This document shows, piece after piece, positions 1 to 8,533 of a DNA stretch of 18,524 bases (its first letter is position 1; every line of letters starts with the position of its first letter). The notes under the pieces were generated by a model. That model was not told where the DNA came from. It did not search any database and was given only the letters and a program-made list of their open reading frames with translations. This DNA is from Pseudomonadota bacterium (lineage in GTDB: Bacteria > Pseudomonadota > Gammaproteobacteria > Burkholderiales > Burkholderiaceae_B): contig JAEYZR010000142.1 in the NCBI GenBank assembly GCA_023427945.1, positions 1 to 18,524 of the forward strand, written 5' to 3'. The translations under genes were made by a program, and so were the position numbers.

Positions 1-141
1 TTGGTGTACTCCCCTATCTGCTCATGGCCCCAAGCTGAGCATGACGGTGTTATGCTTAACCCCTGATTACTCCATCACAGGGTCTGCCCGGCAGGCCGCA
101 GTCGTCTGACCTTCCCTGTCGACCATCCGAGAACAAGCACC
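1..141. other. Non-coding leader upstream of trxA
   Basis: No convincing gene lies here. The stretch holds a small possible hairpin, GGTCTG (81-86) pairing with CAGGCC (92-97) around a 5-nt loop with one G-T pair. Outside it, CAGGG (78-82) can pair with CCCTG (114-118), so the trxA leader may fold. I see no strong sigma-70 pair; TATGCT at 51-56 could be a -10 but lacks a good -35. The trxA ribosome site is weak, GAG at 129-131, 10 nt before the ATG. Confidence 0.4.
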
Positions 142-468
142 ATGAACGAGAACATCAAACACGTCAGCGACGCGAGTTTCGACGTTGACGTACTGCAAGC
201 CGACAAGCCTGTGCTGGTCGATTATTGGGCCCCCTGGTGTGGCCCGTGCAAAATGATTGCCCCCATGCTCGAAGAAGTCGCCACGCAGTATGCCGACAAG
301 CTCACGATCGTGAAAATCAACGTCGACGACAACCAGGACGTGCCGGCCAAGTTCGGTATTCGTGGCATCCCGACGCTCATGCTGTTCAAGAACGGCGAAG
401 CGGCCGCCACCAAGGTCGGTGCATTGTCGAAGTCGCAACTGACGGCATTCCTCGACAGCGCCATCTGA
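142..468 (+). CDS. trxA: Thioredoxin 1
   Basis: A 108-residue cytoplasmic thioredoxin, the usual length for TrxA. It reduces protein disulfides (for example in ribonucleotide reductase, PAPS reductase and methionine sulfoxide reductase) and is recharged by NADPH-dependent thioredoxin reductase. The active site WCGPCK is present with redox cysteines C33 and C36. The buried acid D27 and the cis-proline P77 (in RGIPT) are also in place. There is no signal peptide, so it is not one of the periplasmic thioredoxin-like proteins. The ATG at 142 gives the standard thioredoxin N-terminus. The gene lies 83 nt upstream of rho on the same strand. trxA-rho adjacency is widespread in proteobacteria, and the two may be partly co-transcribed. 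Confidence 0.97.
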   Translation: MNENIKHVSDASFDVDVLQADKPVLVDYWAPWCGPCKMIAPMLEEVATQYADKLTIVKINVDDNQDVPAKFGIRGIPTLMLFKNGEAAATKVGALSKSQLTAFLDSAI

Positions 469-491
469 TCACGTCTGATTGAATCTGCCGC

Positions 492-512
492 GCGGGCCCG
501 TCCGAGGCCCGC
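492..512 (+). promoter_or_regulatory. GC hairpin and C-rich, G-poor leader before rho
   Basis: GCGGGCC (492-498) pairs perfectly with GGCCCGC (506-512) around a 7-nt loop. No U-run follows, so it is not a classical intrinsic terminator. The next 40 nt (512-551) are about half C with only two G, the composition of a Rho-utilisation (rut) site. In E. coli, Rho represses its own gene by terminating in the leader before rho. A similar feedback here is inference from composition and position. Confidence 0.5.
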
Positions 513-551
513 CACTCACTCTCCAACATCCTTGATTCCCTCCCCCACGCA

Positions 552-1808
552 ATGCACTTGAACGAACTGAAGGCTCTGCACGTTTCGCAGCTGCTTGAAA
601 TGGCTGCCACGCTTGACATCGACAACGCCAACCGCCTGCGCAAGCAGGAATTGATGTTTACGATCATGAAGCGTCGGGCCAAGCAAGGCGAACAGATTTT
701 TGGCGACGGCGTTCTCGAAGTCCTGCCTGACGGCTTTGGCTTCCTGCGCTCACCCGACACCTCTTATCTCGCCAGCACGGACGATATTTATATCTCGCCC
801 TCGCAGATCCGGCGCTTCAACCTGCACACCGGCGACTCGATCGAAGGCGAGGTCCGGGTACCCAAGGATGGCGAGCGTTATTTCGCACTGGTGAAAGTGG
901 ACAAGGTCAACGGGGTTGCGCCTGAACAGATCAAACACCGGATCATGTTCGAGAACCTGACGCCGCTGCATCCGAACAAGCCGATGTGTCTCGAGCGCGA
1001 TATCAAGAGCGAAGAGAACCTGACCGGACGCATCCTGGACATTTTTGCCCCGCTGGGCAAAGGTCAGCGCGGTCTGATCGTGGCCAGCCCCAAGTCGGGC
1101 AAAACGGTGATGATGCAGCACATTGCGCATGCCATCACCACCAACTTCCCCGACGCGGTCATGATCGTGCTGCTCGTGGACGAACGTCCGGAAGAAGTGA
1201 CGGAAATGCAGCGCACGGTGCGCGGTGAAGTCGTTGCCTCCACATTCGACGAACCCGCCACGCGCCACGTTCAGGTCGCCGAAATGGTGATCGAAAAAGC
1301 CAAGCGTCTGGTGGAAATGAAGAAGGATGTGGTCATCCTGCTGGACTCCATCACGCGTCTGGCGCGCGCCTACAACACCGTTGTGCCGGCCTCGGGCAAA
1401 GTGCTGACGGGCGGTGTCGATGCCAACGCCCTGCAACGCCCCAAGCGCTTCTTCGGGGCCGCACGCAACCTGGAAGAAGGCGGCTCCCTGACCATCATCG
1501 GTACGGCCCTGATCGAAACCGGCAGCCGCATGGATGAAGTGATCTACGAAGAATTCAAGGGTACCGGCAACTCGGAAATCCACCTCGAGCGCCGTCTGGC
1601 CGAAAAACGCGTCTACCCGGCCATCAACCTGAACAAGTCCGGCACGCGCCGCGAAGAATTGCTGATCAAGTCCGATGTGCTGCAGAAAGTCTGGGTGTTG
1701 CGCAAGTTCATCCATGACATGGATGAAATCCAGGCTATGGAATTCATCATGGACAAGATGCGCGCCACCAAGAACAATGCCGAATTCTTCGACATGATGA
1801 AGAAGTGA
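552..1808 (+). CDS. rho: Transcription termination factor Rho
   Basis: A 418-residue hexameric RNA-dependent ATPase/helicase that ends transcription at C-rich unstructured RNA; the length matches E. coli Rho (419). The N-terminal RNA-binding domain has the helical start (residues 1-47) and an OB fold with the RNP-like DGFGFLR (60-66). The C-terminal RecA-like motor has Walker A SPKSGKT (179-185), Walker B DVVILLD (259-265) and the Q-loop KVLTGGVDANALQRPK (283-298) that contacts RNA in the ring centre. The start MHLNELKALHVSQLLE fits the family, yet no Shine-Dalgarno sequence precedes it because the upstream 40 nt are pyrimidine-rich. Translation probably uses ribosomal protein S1 or another SD-independent route (inference). 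It converges on the yhdP-like gene with only 9 nt between stop codons and no clear intrinsic terminator. Confidence 0.98.
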   Translation: MHLNELKALHVSQLLEMAATLDIDNANRLRKQELMFTIMKRRAKQGEQIFGDGVLEVLPDGFGFLRSPDTSYLASTDDIYISPSQIRRFNLHTGDSIEGEVRVPKDGERYFALVKVDKVNGVAPEQIKHRIMFENLTPLHPNKPMCLERDIKSEENLTGRILDIFAPLGKGQRGLIVASPKSGKTVMMQHIAHAITTNFPDAVMIVLLVDERPEEVTEMQRTVRGEVVASTFDEPATRHVQVAEMVIEKAKRLVEMKKDVVILLDSITRLARAYNTVVPASGKVLTGGVDANALQRPKRFFGAARNLEEGGSLTIIGTALIETGSRMDEVIYEEFKGTGNSEIHLERRLAEKRVYPAINLNKSGTRREELLIKSDVLQKVWVLRKFIHDMDEIQAMEFIMDKMRATKNNAEFFDMMKK

Positions 1809-1817
1809 TCGGCCTGC

Positions 1818-4800
1818 TCAAGGCTCGATGACAGGGGCACTGCGGCGTGGCGTCGCGGTGCCTTTTTCTTTGGGTGGCGCACCGATCTCTTCGATCGTGG
1901 AGTCTTCCCACGGTCCGCTCAGGCGATAACGCTGGATGAGCGCGGCCTCCAGGGGGACCCTGAGCAGCCATTGCGCCAGAAGCGCACCCGCGCCCAGCAC
2001 GGGGTTGGCCACCAGGCCGACCACCAGGGCCGCTCCGCTGGCATCCAGCTTGGGCAGCACTTCGGCGCGCATATCCCACGTGCGTTCACCGACATCGGAT
2101 TCACCCACCAGTTTCACGCGGGCCACGGGACCGTCGATGGCGTAGTCGTCCACACGCAAGATGCCCTTGTCCAGCCGCAGGTGGCTCTTGATCTCGTCAA
2201 ACGGGAAACCACCCTTGGCCAGGCCCGTGGGATCGGCCTTGAGCGTGGCAATGCGCGGCAATGACTGAAGCGAGAACAGTTCGAGGACCTTGACCGTATT
2301 CGATTGGACCTGCGGCAGACGCCCCTTGCGCAGGTCCACATCCAGATCGCCGTCGATGTCCTTGAAACGGTGCGTCCACGGAGAGTTGCGCCAGGTGATC
2401 CGCGCATCGATGGTGCCCTCGCCCGCCCGCACCATGTCGGGATGGCCCAGGCGGCCAAGCAGGTGACCCAGATCGCGCACATCGAGCCGTATGACGGCAG
2501 CCAGGCCCCGATCCTCGCCGCGCGCGGTCCACATGCCATTCATGTCCATGTCGGCATCTGGATTGGTCAGACGCATGGTGTCCAGACGCCATTGCGCGCC
2601 ATTGTTCAAATTGGTACCCGACAGCATGAGTGTGCCCAGCGGCCGCTCATACACCGTCAGTGCATCGACTGACAGATCGATGGCAGGAATGCTGGAAATA
2701 TCCTCGACGGCACGATCGGCCACTTCTCTGGCGGCCATCTCCCGCTCGGCTTCAGGCGCATCGGAAGGCTCCAGTGAAAGATGACTCAAATGAGCCACGA
2801 CTTTGCCTGCATCGGCATGCCCGACCCCGCGCCAGCCCACGCGCCCCTGCGCCTGACGCGATGCCAGCGTAGCTGTCCAATCCAGCCCCTTGCCTTCTGA
2901 AAGGCTATCCTTGCGGGCACGCAGCTCGAGGTCGTCCAGTACGAATCTGCCGATCACGAGATGGCCCACCTGCAGATGAAGATCCCGCTGTGGCCCGATC
3001 ATCGCGCGGGTCGAAGATGTAGAACAGGGTGAGCCCGCCGTGATCGAACCTGAACCGGCACAAGTCCGGGCACTGGCCTGCGATTCACCAGATGGCTCAG
3101 GATCGAGATCGCCCAGCAGATCACGCCAGGGCAGACTGTCGGTACGGTCCAGGCGAACATCCACCCTGAGCCCCGCCGTCGGCAGCACCAAGGGTCGGTC
3201 GATCGCCACTGCGGCACGCGCAATCTGCGGCGCATTCACATCGCGCCGGGCACCCTGCTCGATTCGCAGGCGGTTGGACTGGTTCAGGACCACCTCCAGT
3301 GCGCCGGTTCGCGCCTGCGACCCGTGGGTCCGCCAGGTCGCCCGCAATGGCATGGCGGTGCGCGCCGGCTTGCCCAGCGGTGCCGGCAGATCCATGGCCA
3401 ATCCCAACAGATCACTGCTGACATCAACGTTCACCCCACCACCGGCGACCTGCGCAATGGTCGCGCGATAGCCCAGCTCGCCGTCGAAACGCTTGAGCAT
3501 TGCGGAATGGCCTTCATCCCACTCACGAAGGGCCTTCATGTCTGCACGACCGGTCAGCGTCAGGCGTCGATCTCCGGCGCCCACCACGCCGCTTGCCGCA
3601 ACCGGGCCGCCCAGCCACTGCCCCTTGAGATCCACGGCCCTGACTTGATCACGGGTAAATATCACTTTGCCGTTGACCTGACGAACCTGGGGCAACTTGG
3701 GATCCAGGCCGACATCGGCGCGATCGAAATTGACCTCTCCCCTTAGCGCCATCTGCGAGGCGCGCGCCAGGGGGATGTTCAGCACCAGCGGCATGTGGAC
3801 TGAGCCACTTCCGCGCATCGGCCGGAAAACGCCATCAGTCAGACCATCCAGTGCAGACCCGTTCAGCAGCGCGAGATAGCCCGGAACATCGCCCCGTGTC
3901 TGACCATCCAGTACCAGCAAGGCGTCCTGGGCCATATCGTCGATATGCGCCACCACCGGCCCCACATCGACCGACGCAGAATGGCCAGGCAGGCGCGCAA
4001 TGCCGGTATCGGCCAGTATCGTCAGGGCAGTACGGTCTATGGCGAACCGTCCATTCAGGGATTCGATACGTGGCCAGGCTGCGCTATGCCCTTCCTTGTG
4101 CCACTCAGGCAGATAATCCAGCGTGGCATCGACTATCTTGCCTTCCACGGAAAAACGCCCGGCATCGGCATCCTGCCCATCGTAAGGGAACGCTGCCAGC
4201 GGGCCGTGTACTTCCAGCGTGCCAGGGCGGACCTCTCCGGCCAGCAGCGCCTGCCCCAGCCAATGCCTGACATCGCCATCGATGGTGCGCGGCAAGTACT
4301 TGTGAATGGCACTCATGCGGGCGTGTTCGAACTGCACATCCAGATCGAGCCTGCCCAGCGGTGCGTCGGTGACGTTTGTCCATTTTCCATGCAGGGTGGC
4401 CGCGACATCTGTGCTCTGCACGCGTGCCTGGCTCACAGTGGCCACGAAACCGCCCTGGGGATCGCGCACGATCCTGCCTATGGCGCTGGCCTGCGCCGCT
4501 TGCCAGGGTTCGCTCTCGAACCATGTCGGCAAGGCAATCGTCAGGTCTTGTACCGTCACTTCGCCGTTCAGGCCTTCGGAGGCATCCGCGCCACCGGAAG
4601 GCACCATCCACGCCGCCGGCAGCACATTGCCTGCCGCGCCGCTGAACGTTGCACGCAGGTCCTTGCCCTGCACCCGCTGTCCATCGGGCGCGCGCCAGGT
4701 CAGGTCACGCGCACTGACATCAGTCCTGATCTCGCCGATCTTGCCCCCGACGAGCTCGGCCCAGCCTCGCGCCGACATCGCGCCCGACCACTGATGCACG

Positions 4801-5576
4801 TCGATCCAGGGAGCCAGGCGCTCGACCTGAACCTGATCGACCTCCGCGTATATCGTGCCGTGTTCTTCGCTGGCCGACATGGCCGGATTGCCGAACAGTG
4901 CAGCGTCGATATCGGCGGTCACGTTGATCGGACCGCTTATGTGTTCAAAGGGTGTGGCCGTCAGCGAAAACTGGTGCCGGGTGTCCGAGTTGCGCAACGC
5001 AAGCGTGACCTGCTCGAAAGTCAGGTCTGGTGCATCGCGGCGCTGTTCATTGCGCCAATGCAGCGTCGCATCCTCGAGCGTGACTTCGCCCTGGTGGCGC
5101 AACCACTGCAGAACAGGGCTGTCGCCAAGTTGGGCAGGAGACTGCGCACCTGCCAGATCGATCGCCTGGCCGGCCACCCGCAACTCGTTACCCTTCGTCC
5201 AGGTGGCCGTGAGTTCCACCCCCTGGGCCGACAGATACGAAAACCGGGGCTCGCCGACAATGAACGAGCGCCATCGCAGCTCGGCCACCAGGCGAGGCAC
5301 GACCAGTGCGGGCATGTCGGACTGGTGCGTGGTATCGCGAACCTGGACATCGGTGAAGTCAAAGCGCGGACGCCACCCCCGCCAACGCCCGGAAATCGAA
5401 CCGATGGTGACCTCGCTGTCGGTCATCTTGCCGGCATAGGCAGCTATGGGCTCACGCCAGCGATCGATCTGCGGCAAGAGCAAGAACCGGGCTGCCAGCA
5501 CCGCGCCGCATACCAACAGCACTATGCTGACGATCAGCCAGTAAAAGCAGCGCAGGACGGAAACTCGAATCAACAC
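1818..5576 (-). CDS. yhdP: YhdP-family AsmA-like envelope protein (DUF3971 / TIGR02099 type)
   Basis: A very large protein, about 1252 residues from the GTG at 5576. It has one N-terminal membrane helix (FYWLIVSIVLLVCGAVLAARF) followed by a long beta-rich AsmA-like region. The C-terminal part (VKVLELFSLQSLPRIATL, then a conserved LDKGILRVDDYAIDGPVARVKLVGESD stretch in pieces) is typical of YhdP. In E. coli, YhdP with TamB and YdbH spans the periplasm and moves phospholipids to the outer membrane. The start is uncertain: GTG 5576 or TTG 5573 puts the helix right at the N-terminus, while ATG 5627 and ATG 5681 add residues with poor codon use. None has a clear ribosome site. Around 2990-3120 the linker has unusual codon use, and another frame looks more coding there (see findings). 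It diverges from glnE. Confidence 0.85.
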   Translation of the reverse strand: MLIRVSVLRCFYWLIVSIVLLVCGAVLAARFLLLPQIDRWREPIAAYAGKMTDSEVTIGSISGRWRGWRPRFDFTDVQVRDTTHQSDMPALVVPRLVAELRWRSFIVGEPRFSYLSAQGVELTATWTKGNELRVAGQAIDLAGAQSPAQLGDSPVLQWLRHQGEVTLEDATLHWRNEQRRDAPDLTFEQVTLALRNSDTRHQFSLTATPFEHISGPINVTADIDAALFGNPAMSASEEHGTIYAEVDQVQVERLAPWIDVHQWSGAMSARGWAELVGGKIGEIRTDVSARDLTWRAPDGQRVQGKDLRATFSGAAGNVLPAAWMVPSGGADASEGLNGEVTVQDLTIALPTWFESEPWQAAQASAIGRIVRDPQGGFVATVSQARVQSTDVAATLHGKWTNVTDAPLGRLDLDVQFEHARMSAIHKYLPRTIDGDVRHWLGQALLAGEVRPGTLEVHGPLAAFPYDGQDADAGRFSVEGKIVDATLDYLPEWHKEGHSAAWPRIESLNGRFAIDRTALTILADTGIARLPGHSASVDVGPVVAHIDDMAQDALLVLDGQTRGDVPGYLALLNGSALDGLTDGVFRPMRGSGSVHMPLVLNIPLARASQMALRGEVNFDRADVGLDPKLPQVRQVNGKVIFTRDQVRAVDLKGQWLGGPVAASGVVGAGDRRLTLTGRADMKALREWDEGHSAMLKRFDGELGYRATIAQVAGGGVNVDVSSDLLGLAMDLPAPLGKPARTAMPLRATWRTHGSQARTGALEVVLNQSNRLRIEQGARRDVNAPQIARAAVAIDRPLVLPTAGLRVDVRLDRTDSLPWRDLLGDLDPEPSGESQASARTCAGSGSITAGSPCSTSSTRAMIGPQRDLHLQVGHLVIGRFVLDDLELRARKDSLSEGKGLDWTATLASRQAQGRVGWRGVGHADAGKVVAHLSHLSLEPSDAPEAEREMAAREVADRAVEDISSIPAIDLSVDALTVYERPLGTLMLSGTNLNNGAQWRLDTMRLTNPDADMDMNGMWTARGEDRGLAAVIRLDVRDLGHLLGRLGHPDMVRAGEGTIDARITWRNSPWTHRFKDIDGDLDVDLRKGRLPQVQSNTVKVLELFSLQSLPRIATLKADPTGLAKGGFPFDEIKSHLRLDKGILRVDDYAIDGPVARVKLVGESDVGERTWDMRAEVLPKLDASGAALVVGLVANPVLGAGALLAQWLLRVPLEAALIQRYRLSGPWEDSTIEEIGAPPKEKGTATPRRSAPVIEP

Positions 5577-5604
5577 AGGTGGCAAGGAAGTGCAAAAAGT
5601 GGCG

Positions 5605-5670
5605 TTGCAACCTGATTTTGATTGCATTACGTTAGGAGAATCACTTATACCTGAATCCCTGTTTTCACCA
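5605..5670. promoter_or_regulatory. Divergent promoter region between the yhdP-like gene and glnE
   Basis: Tentative overlapping promoters. Rightward: TTGCAT (5622-5627) with TATACC (5646-5651) at 18-nt spacing, giving a start near 5658, just before the glnE ATG at 5671. Leftward: TATAAG (5651-5646 on the minus strand) preceded by TTGGTG at 16-nt spacing, for the yhdP-like gene. The two -10 elements share bases, so polymerases on opposite strands would exclude each other. AGGAG at 5633-5637 is too far from ATG 5671 to be its ribosome site. Confidence 0.3.
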
Positions 5671-8454
5671 ATGCCCGACACCTTACAACATATGTCGAAT
5701 CGCGATTACCTGGCAGAGGCCGCCATCTGGTCTGGCCACCTGCGCCGCCGCATCGATGCGCGTGCCGATCTGCGCCTATGGCTGACAGACCACGCCACGC
5801 ATGAAGTCACCCCGGAAGGCGTCACGGCCTGGTTCGAACAGGAGTCCGGCCAGCCGGCGAGCACCGCCTTACCTGTAGAAACATGTCGTTCGTCGCTGCG
5901 ACGGCTTCGAGAAAAGGTTTTTGCCCTGATGATCGTGCGCGATCATGCCGGCTTCGCGGCGCTGGAAGAAGTCGTAGGGGCCATGACGGCTCTGGCCGAC
6001 CTGGCAGTGCGCCAGGCCTACATGACCGTGGCGACCGAACTTGCCGAAGCGCACGGAACGCCGCTGGATACCAACGGCCTGCCGCAGGAAATGCTGATCG
6101 TCGGCATGGGCAAGCTTGGCGGAAAGGAGCTGAACGTATCCTCGGACATCGACCTGGTGATGCTCTACGGCGAAGAAGGCGAAACGGCCGGCCCCCGCAA
6201 ACTCAGTCACCACGAATTCTACGGAAGGTTGACGCGGCGGATGATGCCCATCATTTCCGAGGTCGATCAGGATGGACAGGTCTTTCGTTGCGACCTGCGG
6301 CTGCGCCCGGACGGTGATTCGGGCCCCCTGGCGTGGAGCCTGGAGGCCTTCGAGAACTACCTGGTGGCGCAAGGCCGGGAATGGGAACGTTACGCCTGGT
6401 TGAAGGGTCGGGTGATCGAGGCCCGGGCCTTCGAAGGGTCGGAACCTGCCGAACAATTACGTGTGCTGGAAAGCCTGCGGCGGGCTTTCGTCTACCGCAA
6501 ATACTTCGACTTCGACGCCCTGGCTGCCCTGCGCGACCTGCGCGAGCGCATTCGCCAGGACTGGGAGCGTCGTGCCATCGCGCGCAACGGTGTGGACAGT
6601 CAGAACAACATCAAGCTGGGTGACGGTGGCATTCGGGAAATCGAGTTCGTGGTTCAGCTTTCCCAACTGATCCGCGGAGGCCGCATGCCCGCGCTGCAAA
6701 AGCGCGGCTTGCTCAAGGCCCTGCACGCCGAGCGCGATGCCGGATTGATTTCGCCAGACGATGCGCAGACACTGGAGCAGGCCTACCGCTTCCTGCGCCG
6801 CACCGAACACGCTTTGCAGTACAGAGAGGACGAGCAGACGCATCTGCTGCCCGTACAGCCCGATTTGCGCGCCGGGCTGGCGCGTGCGCTGGGCCTGACG
6901 CCCGAAGCCTTCGAGACCACGCTCGCCCTGCATCGGCAAAACGTCGAGCAGCGCTTTCGCAATGCTTTCCGTCTGGCCGGCATGGATGACGAAACAAGCG
7001 AGACGCCTCGGGTCACGCCGCTGAAAGGCGACTGCATCTCCGACCTGTCGGCACAGATCACCGAGTCCATGGGCGAGGACGCCGAAGCGCTGATGGCACG
7101 CGCCGAAGCCTTGCTCACGGGGCATCGCATACGCAGCCTGCCGGAGACCAGCCGCAAGCGCGTGGAAGCCCTGTTGCCTGCTGCCGTGCGGGCCGCACAA
7201 GCCACCCCTGCCCCGATGCAGGCCGCCACCCGCCTGTTCGACCTGATCGAGACCGTCTCCCAGCGCAGCGCCTATCTTGCGCTGCTTGCCGAGTACCCGG
7301 ACACCCTCGCACGCGTTGCCCGCATGATGGCTGCCAGTCCCTGGGCCGCCCAATACCTGACCCAGCATCCGTTGCTGCTGGACAGCCTGATCGACTGGCG
7401 CACCTTGTTCGAACCGGTCGATTTCGCGCAGATCTCACGCCAACTGGCGGCCGATCTGGACGCCTGCCTGCTGGACGACGGTTCGCCCGATATCGAACGG
7501 CAGATGAATCTGATGCGTGACGTTCAGCGCCAGATCAGCTTCCAGTTGCTCGCGCAGGACCTGGAAGGCGAACTGACCGTGGAAAAACTCGCCGACCAGT
7601 TATCTGCCCTGGCGGACATGCTGCTGGCCCACGCCATCGAACGCACCTGGCCCCTGGTCAACAAGGTGGAAGGTGCCCGCCCGCGCTTTGCCGTGATTGC
7701 CTACGGCAAACTGGGTGGCAAGGAACTGGGTTACGCCTCCGATCTGGACCTGGTGTTCCTGTTCGACGACGATCGCGACGATGCATCCGAAGTCTACGCA
7801 AAACTGGGACGCCGCATGACCTCGTGGCTCTCCACGATGACCTCTTCGGGGAGGCTGTACGAAGTCGACCTGCGCCTGCGACCGGACGGCGACGCGGGTC
7901 TGCTGGCCGTGTCGCTGGAAGCCTTCGAGCAATACCAGCGCACACACGCCTGGCCGTGGGAACACCAGGCCCTCACACGGGCGCGCCTGGCCGCAGGCAG
8001 CGACGAAGTCGGCGCCGCGTTCGAGCGCATACGCCGCGAGATCCTGGTCATGCCTCGCGACCGCGAGGTGCTCAGGCAGGAAGTGCGCACCATGCGCGAC
8101 AAGATCAGCGCCGGCCATCGCAACCCGACCGAACTGTTCGACGTCAAGCACGACCGTGGCGGCATGGTGGATATCGAATTCACCACTCAATACCTGGTTC
8201 TGGCCCACGCCTGCGAACACCCGGAACTGGCTGAAAACCTGGGTAACATCACACTCTTGAAACTTGCCGCGGCGGCAGGATTGATCGATGGCGATCTGGC
8301 GGTGAGCGCCGGCGATGTCTATCGCATGCTGCGCCGCCTGCAACACCAGGCACGCCTGCGTGGACTGGAAAAAGCCAGAGTGCTGCCCGGCGAACTGGGA
8401 CAGGCGCGCGATGTGGTGCATACCCTCTGGCAAACCGTATTCGAGCCGCGCTGA
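5671..8454 (+). CDS. glnE: Bifunctional glutamine synthetase adenylyltransferase / adenylyl-removing enzyme
   Basis: About 927 residues from ATG 5671, close to the E. coli enzyme (946). GlnE adds AMP to a tyrosine on each glutamine synthetase subunit and removes it again, tuning ammonia assimilation in response to PII protein and glutamine. Both nucleotidyltransferase halves are visible. The N-terminal deadenylylase domain has GMGKLGGKELNVSSDIDL starting near residue 145. The C-terminal adenylylase domain has GKLGGKELGYASDLDLVFL starting near residue 679. Each half carries the diagnostic Gly-rich loop followed by SDxDL metal-binding aspartates and an RPDGD segment. The frame stays open upstream to a GTG at 5590, which would overlap the yhdP-like start. 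ATG 5671 or ATG 5692 suits the family better, but neither has a strong ribosome site. Confidence 0.95.
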   Translation: MPDTLQHMSNRDYLAEAAIWSGHLRRRIDARADLRLWLTDHATHEVTPEGVTAWFEQESGQPASTALPVETCRSSLRRLREKVFALMIVRDHAGFAALEEVVGAMTALADLAVRQAYMTVATELAEAHGTPLDTNGLPQEMLIVGMGKLGGKELNVSSDIDLVMLYGEEGETAGPRKLSHHEFYGRLTRRMMPIISEVDQDGQVFRCDLRLRPDGDSGPLAWSLEAFENYLVAQGREWERYAWLKGRVIEARAFEGSEPAEQLRVLESLRRAFVYRKYFDFDALAALRDLRERIRQDWERRAIARNGVDSQNNIKLGDGGIREIEFVVQLSQLIRGGRMPALQKRGLLKALHAERDAGLISPDDAQTLEQAYRFLRRTEHALQYREDEQTHLLPVQPDLRAGLARALGLTPEAFETTLALHRQNVEQRFRNAFRLAGMDDETSETPRVTPLKGDCISDLSAQITESMGEDAEALMARAEALLTGHRIRSLPETSRKRVEALLPAAVRAAQATPAPMQAATRLFDLIETVSQRSAYLALLAEYPDTLARVARMMAASPWAAQYLTQHPLLLDSLIDWRTLFEPVDFAQISRQLAADLDACLLDDGSPDIERQMNLMRDVQRQISFQLLAQDLEGELTVEKLADQLSALADMLLAHAIERTWPLVNKVEGARPRFAVIAYGKLGGKELGYASDLDLVFLFDDDRDDASEVYAKLGRRMTSWLSTMTSSGRLYEVDLRLRPDGDAGLLAVSLEAFEQYQRTHAWPWEHQALTRARLAAGSDEVGAAFERIRREILVMPRDREVLRQEVRTMRDKISAGHRNPTELFDVKHDRGGMVDIEFTTQYLVLAHACEHPELAENLGNITLLKLAAAAGLIDGDLAVSAGDVYRMLRRLQHQARLRGLEKARVLPGELGQARDVVHTLWQTVFEPR

Positions 8455-8533
8455 GCACGATATCAGGCGCCCGGAAGATGTAAACCGCCGGGCACGTTAA
8501 AATGATGTTTTATATCGTTTTGACGAGCCAGCC
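8455..8533 (+). promoter_or_regulatory. glnE-queH gap with hairpin and possible -10 element
   Basis: This 79-nt gap contains a 6-bp stem, GCCCGG (8469-8474) with CCGGGC (8488-8493), around a 13-nt loop. The stem is not followed directly by a T-run, so it is at best a weak terminator. TAAAAT (8498-8503) is a 5-of-6 match to a sigma-70 -10 box, but no clear -35 stands 16-18 nt upstream. GAG about 6 nt before the queH ATG may serve as its ribosome site. Confidence 0.3.

Noticed and set aside
750..1715. 321-codon minus-strand open frame opposite rho
   Set aside because: Shadow of the conserved rho gene; His/Phe-rich and without motifs.
1809..1824. Intrinsic terminator between rho and the yhdP-like gene
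   Set aside because: Only a 4-bp stem (GCCT with AGGC) without a T-run is present.
3945..5615. 556-codon plus-strand open frame opposite the yhdP-like gene
   Set aside because: It is antisense to a gene with recognisable domains, has low-complexity Arg/His/Gln-rich composition and no family signature. Such frames are common opposite GC-rich genes.
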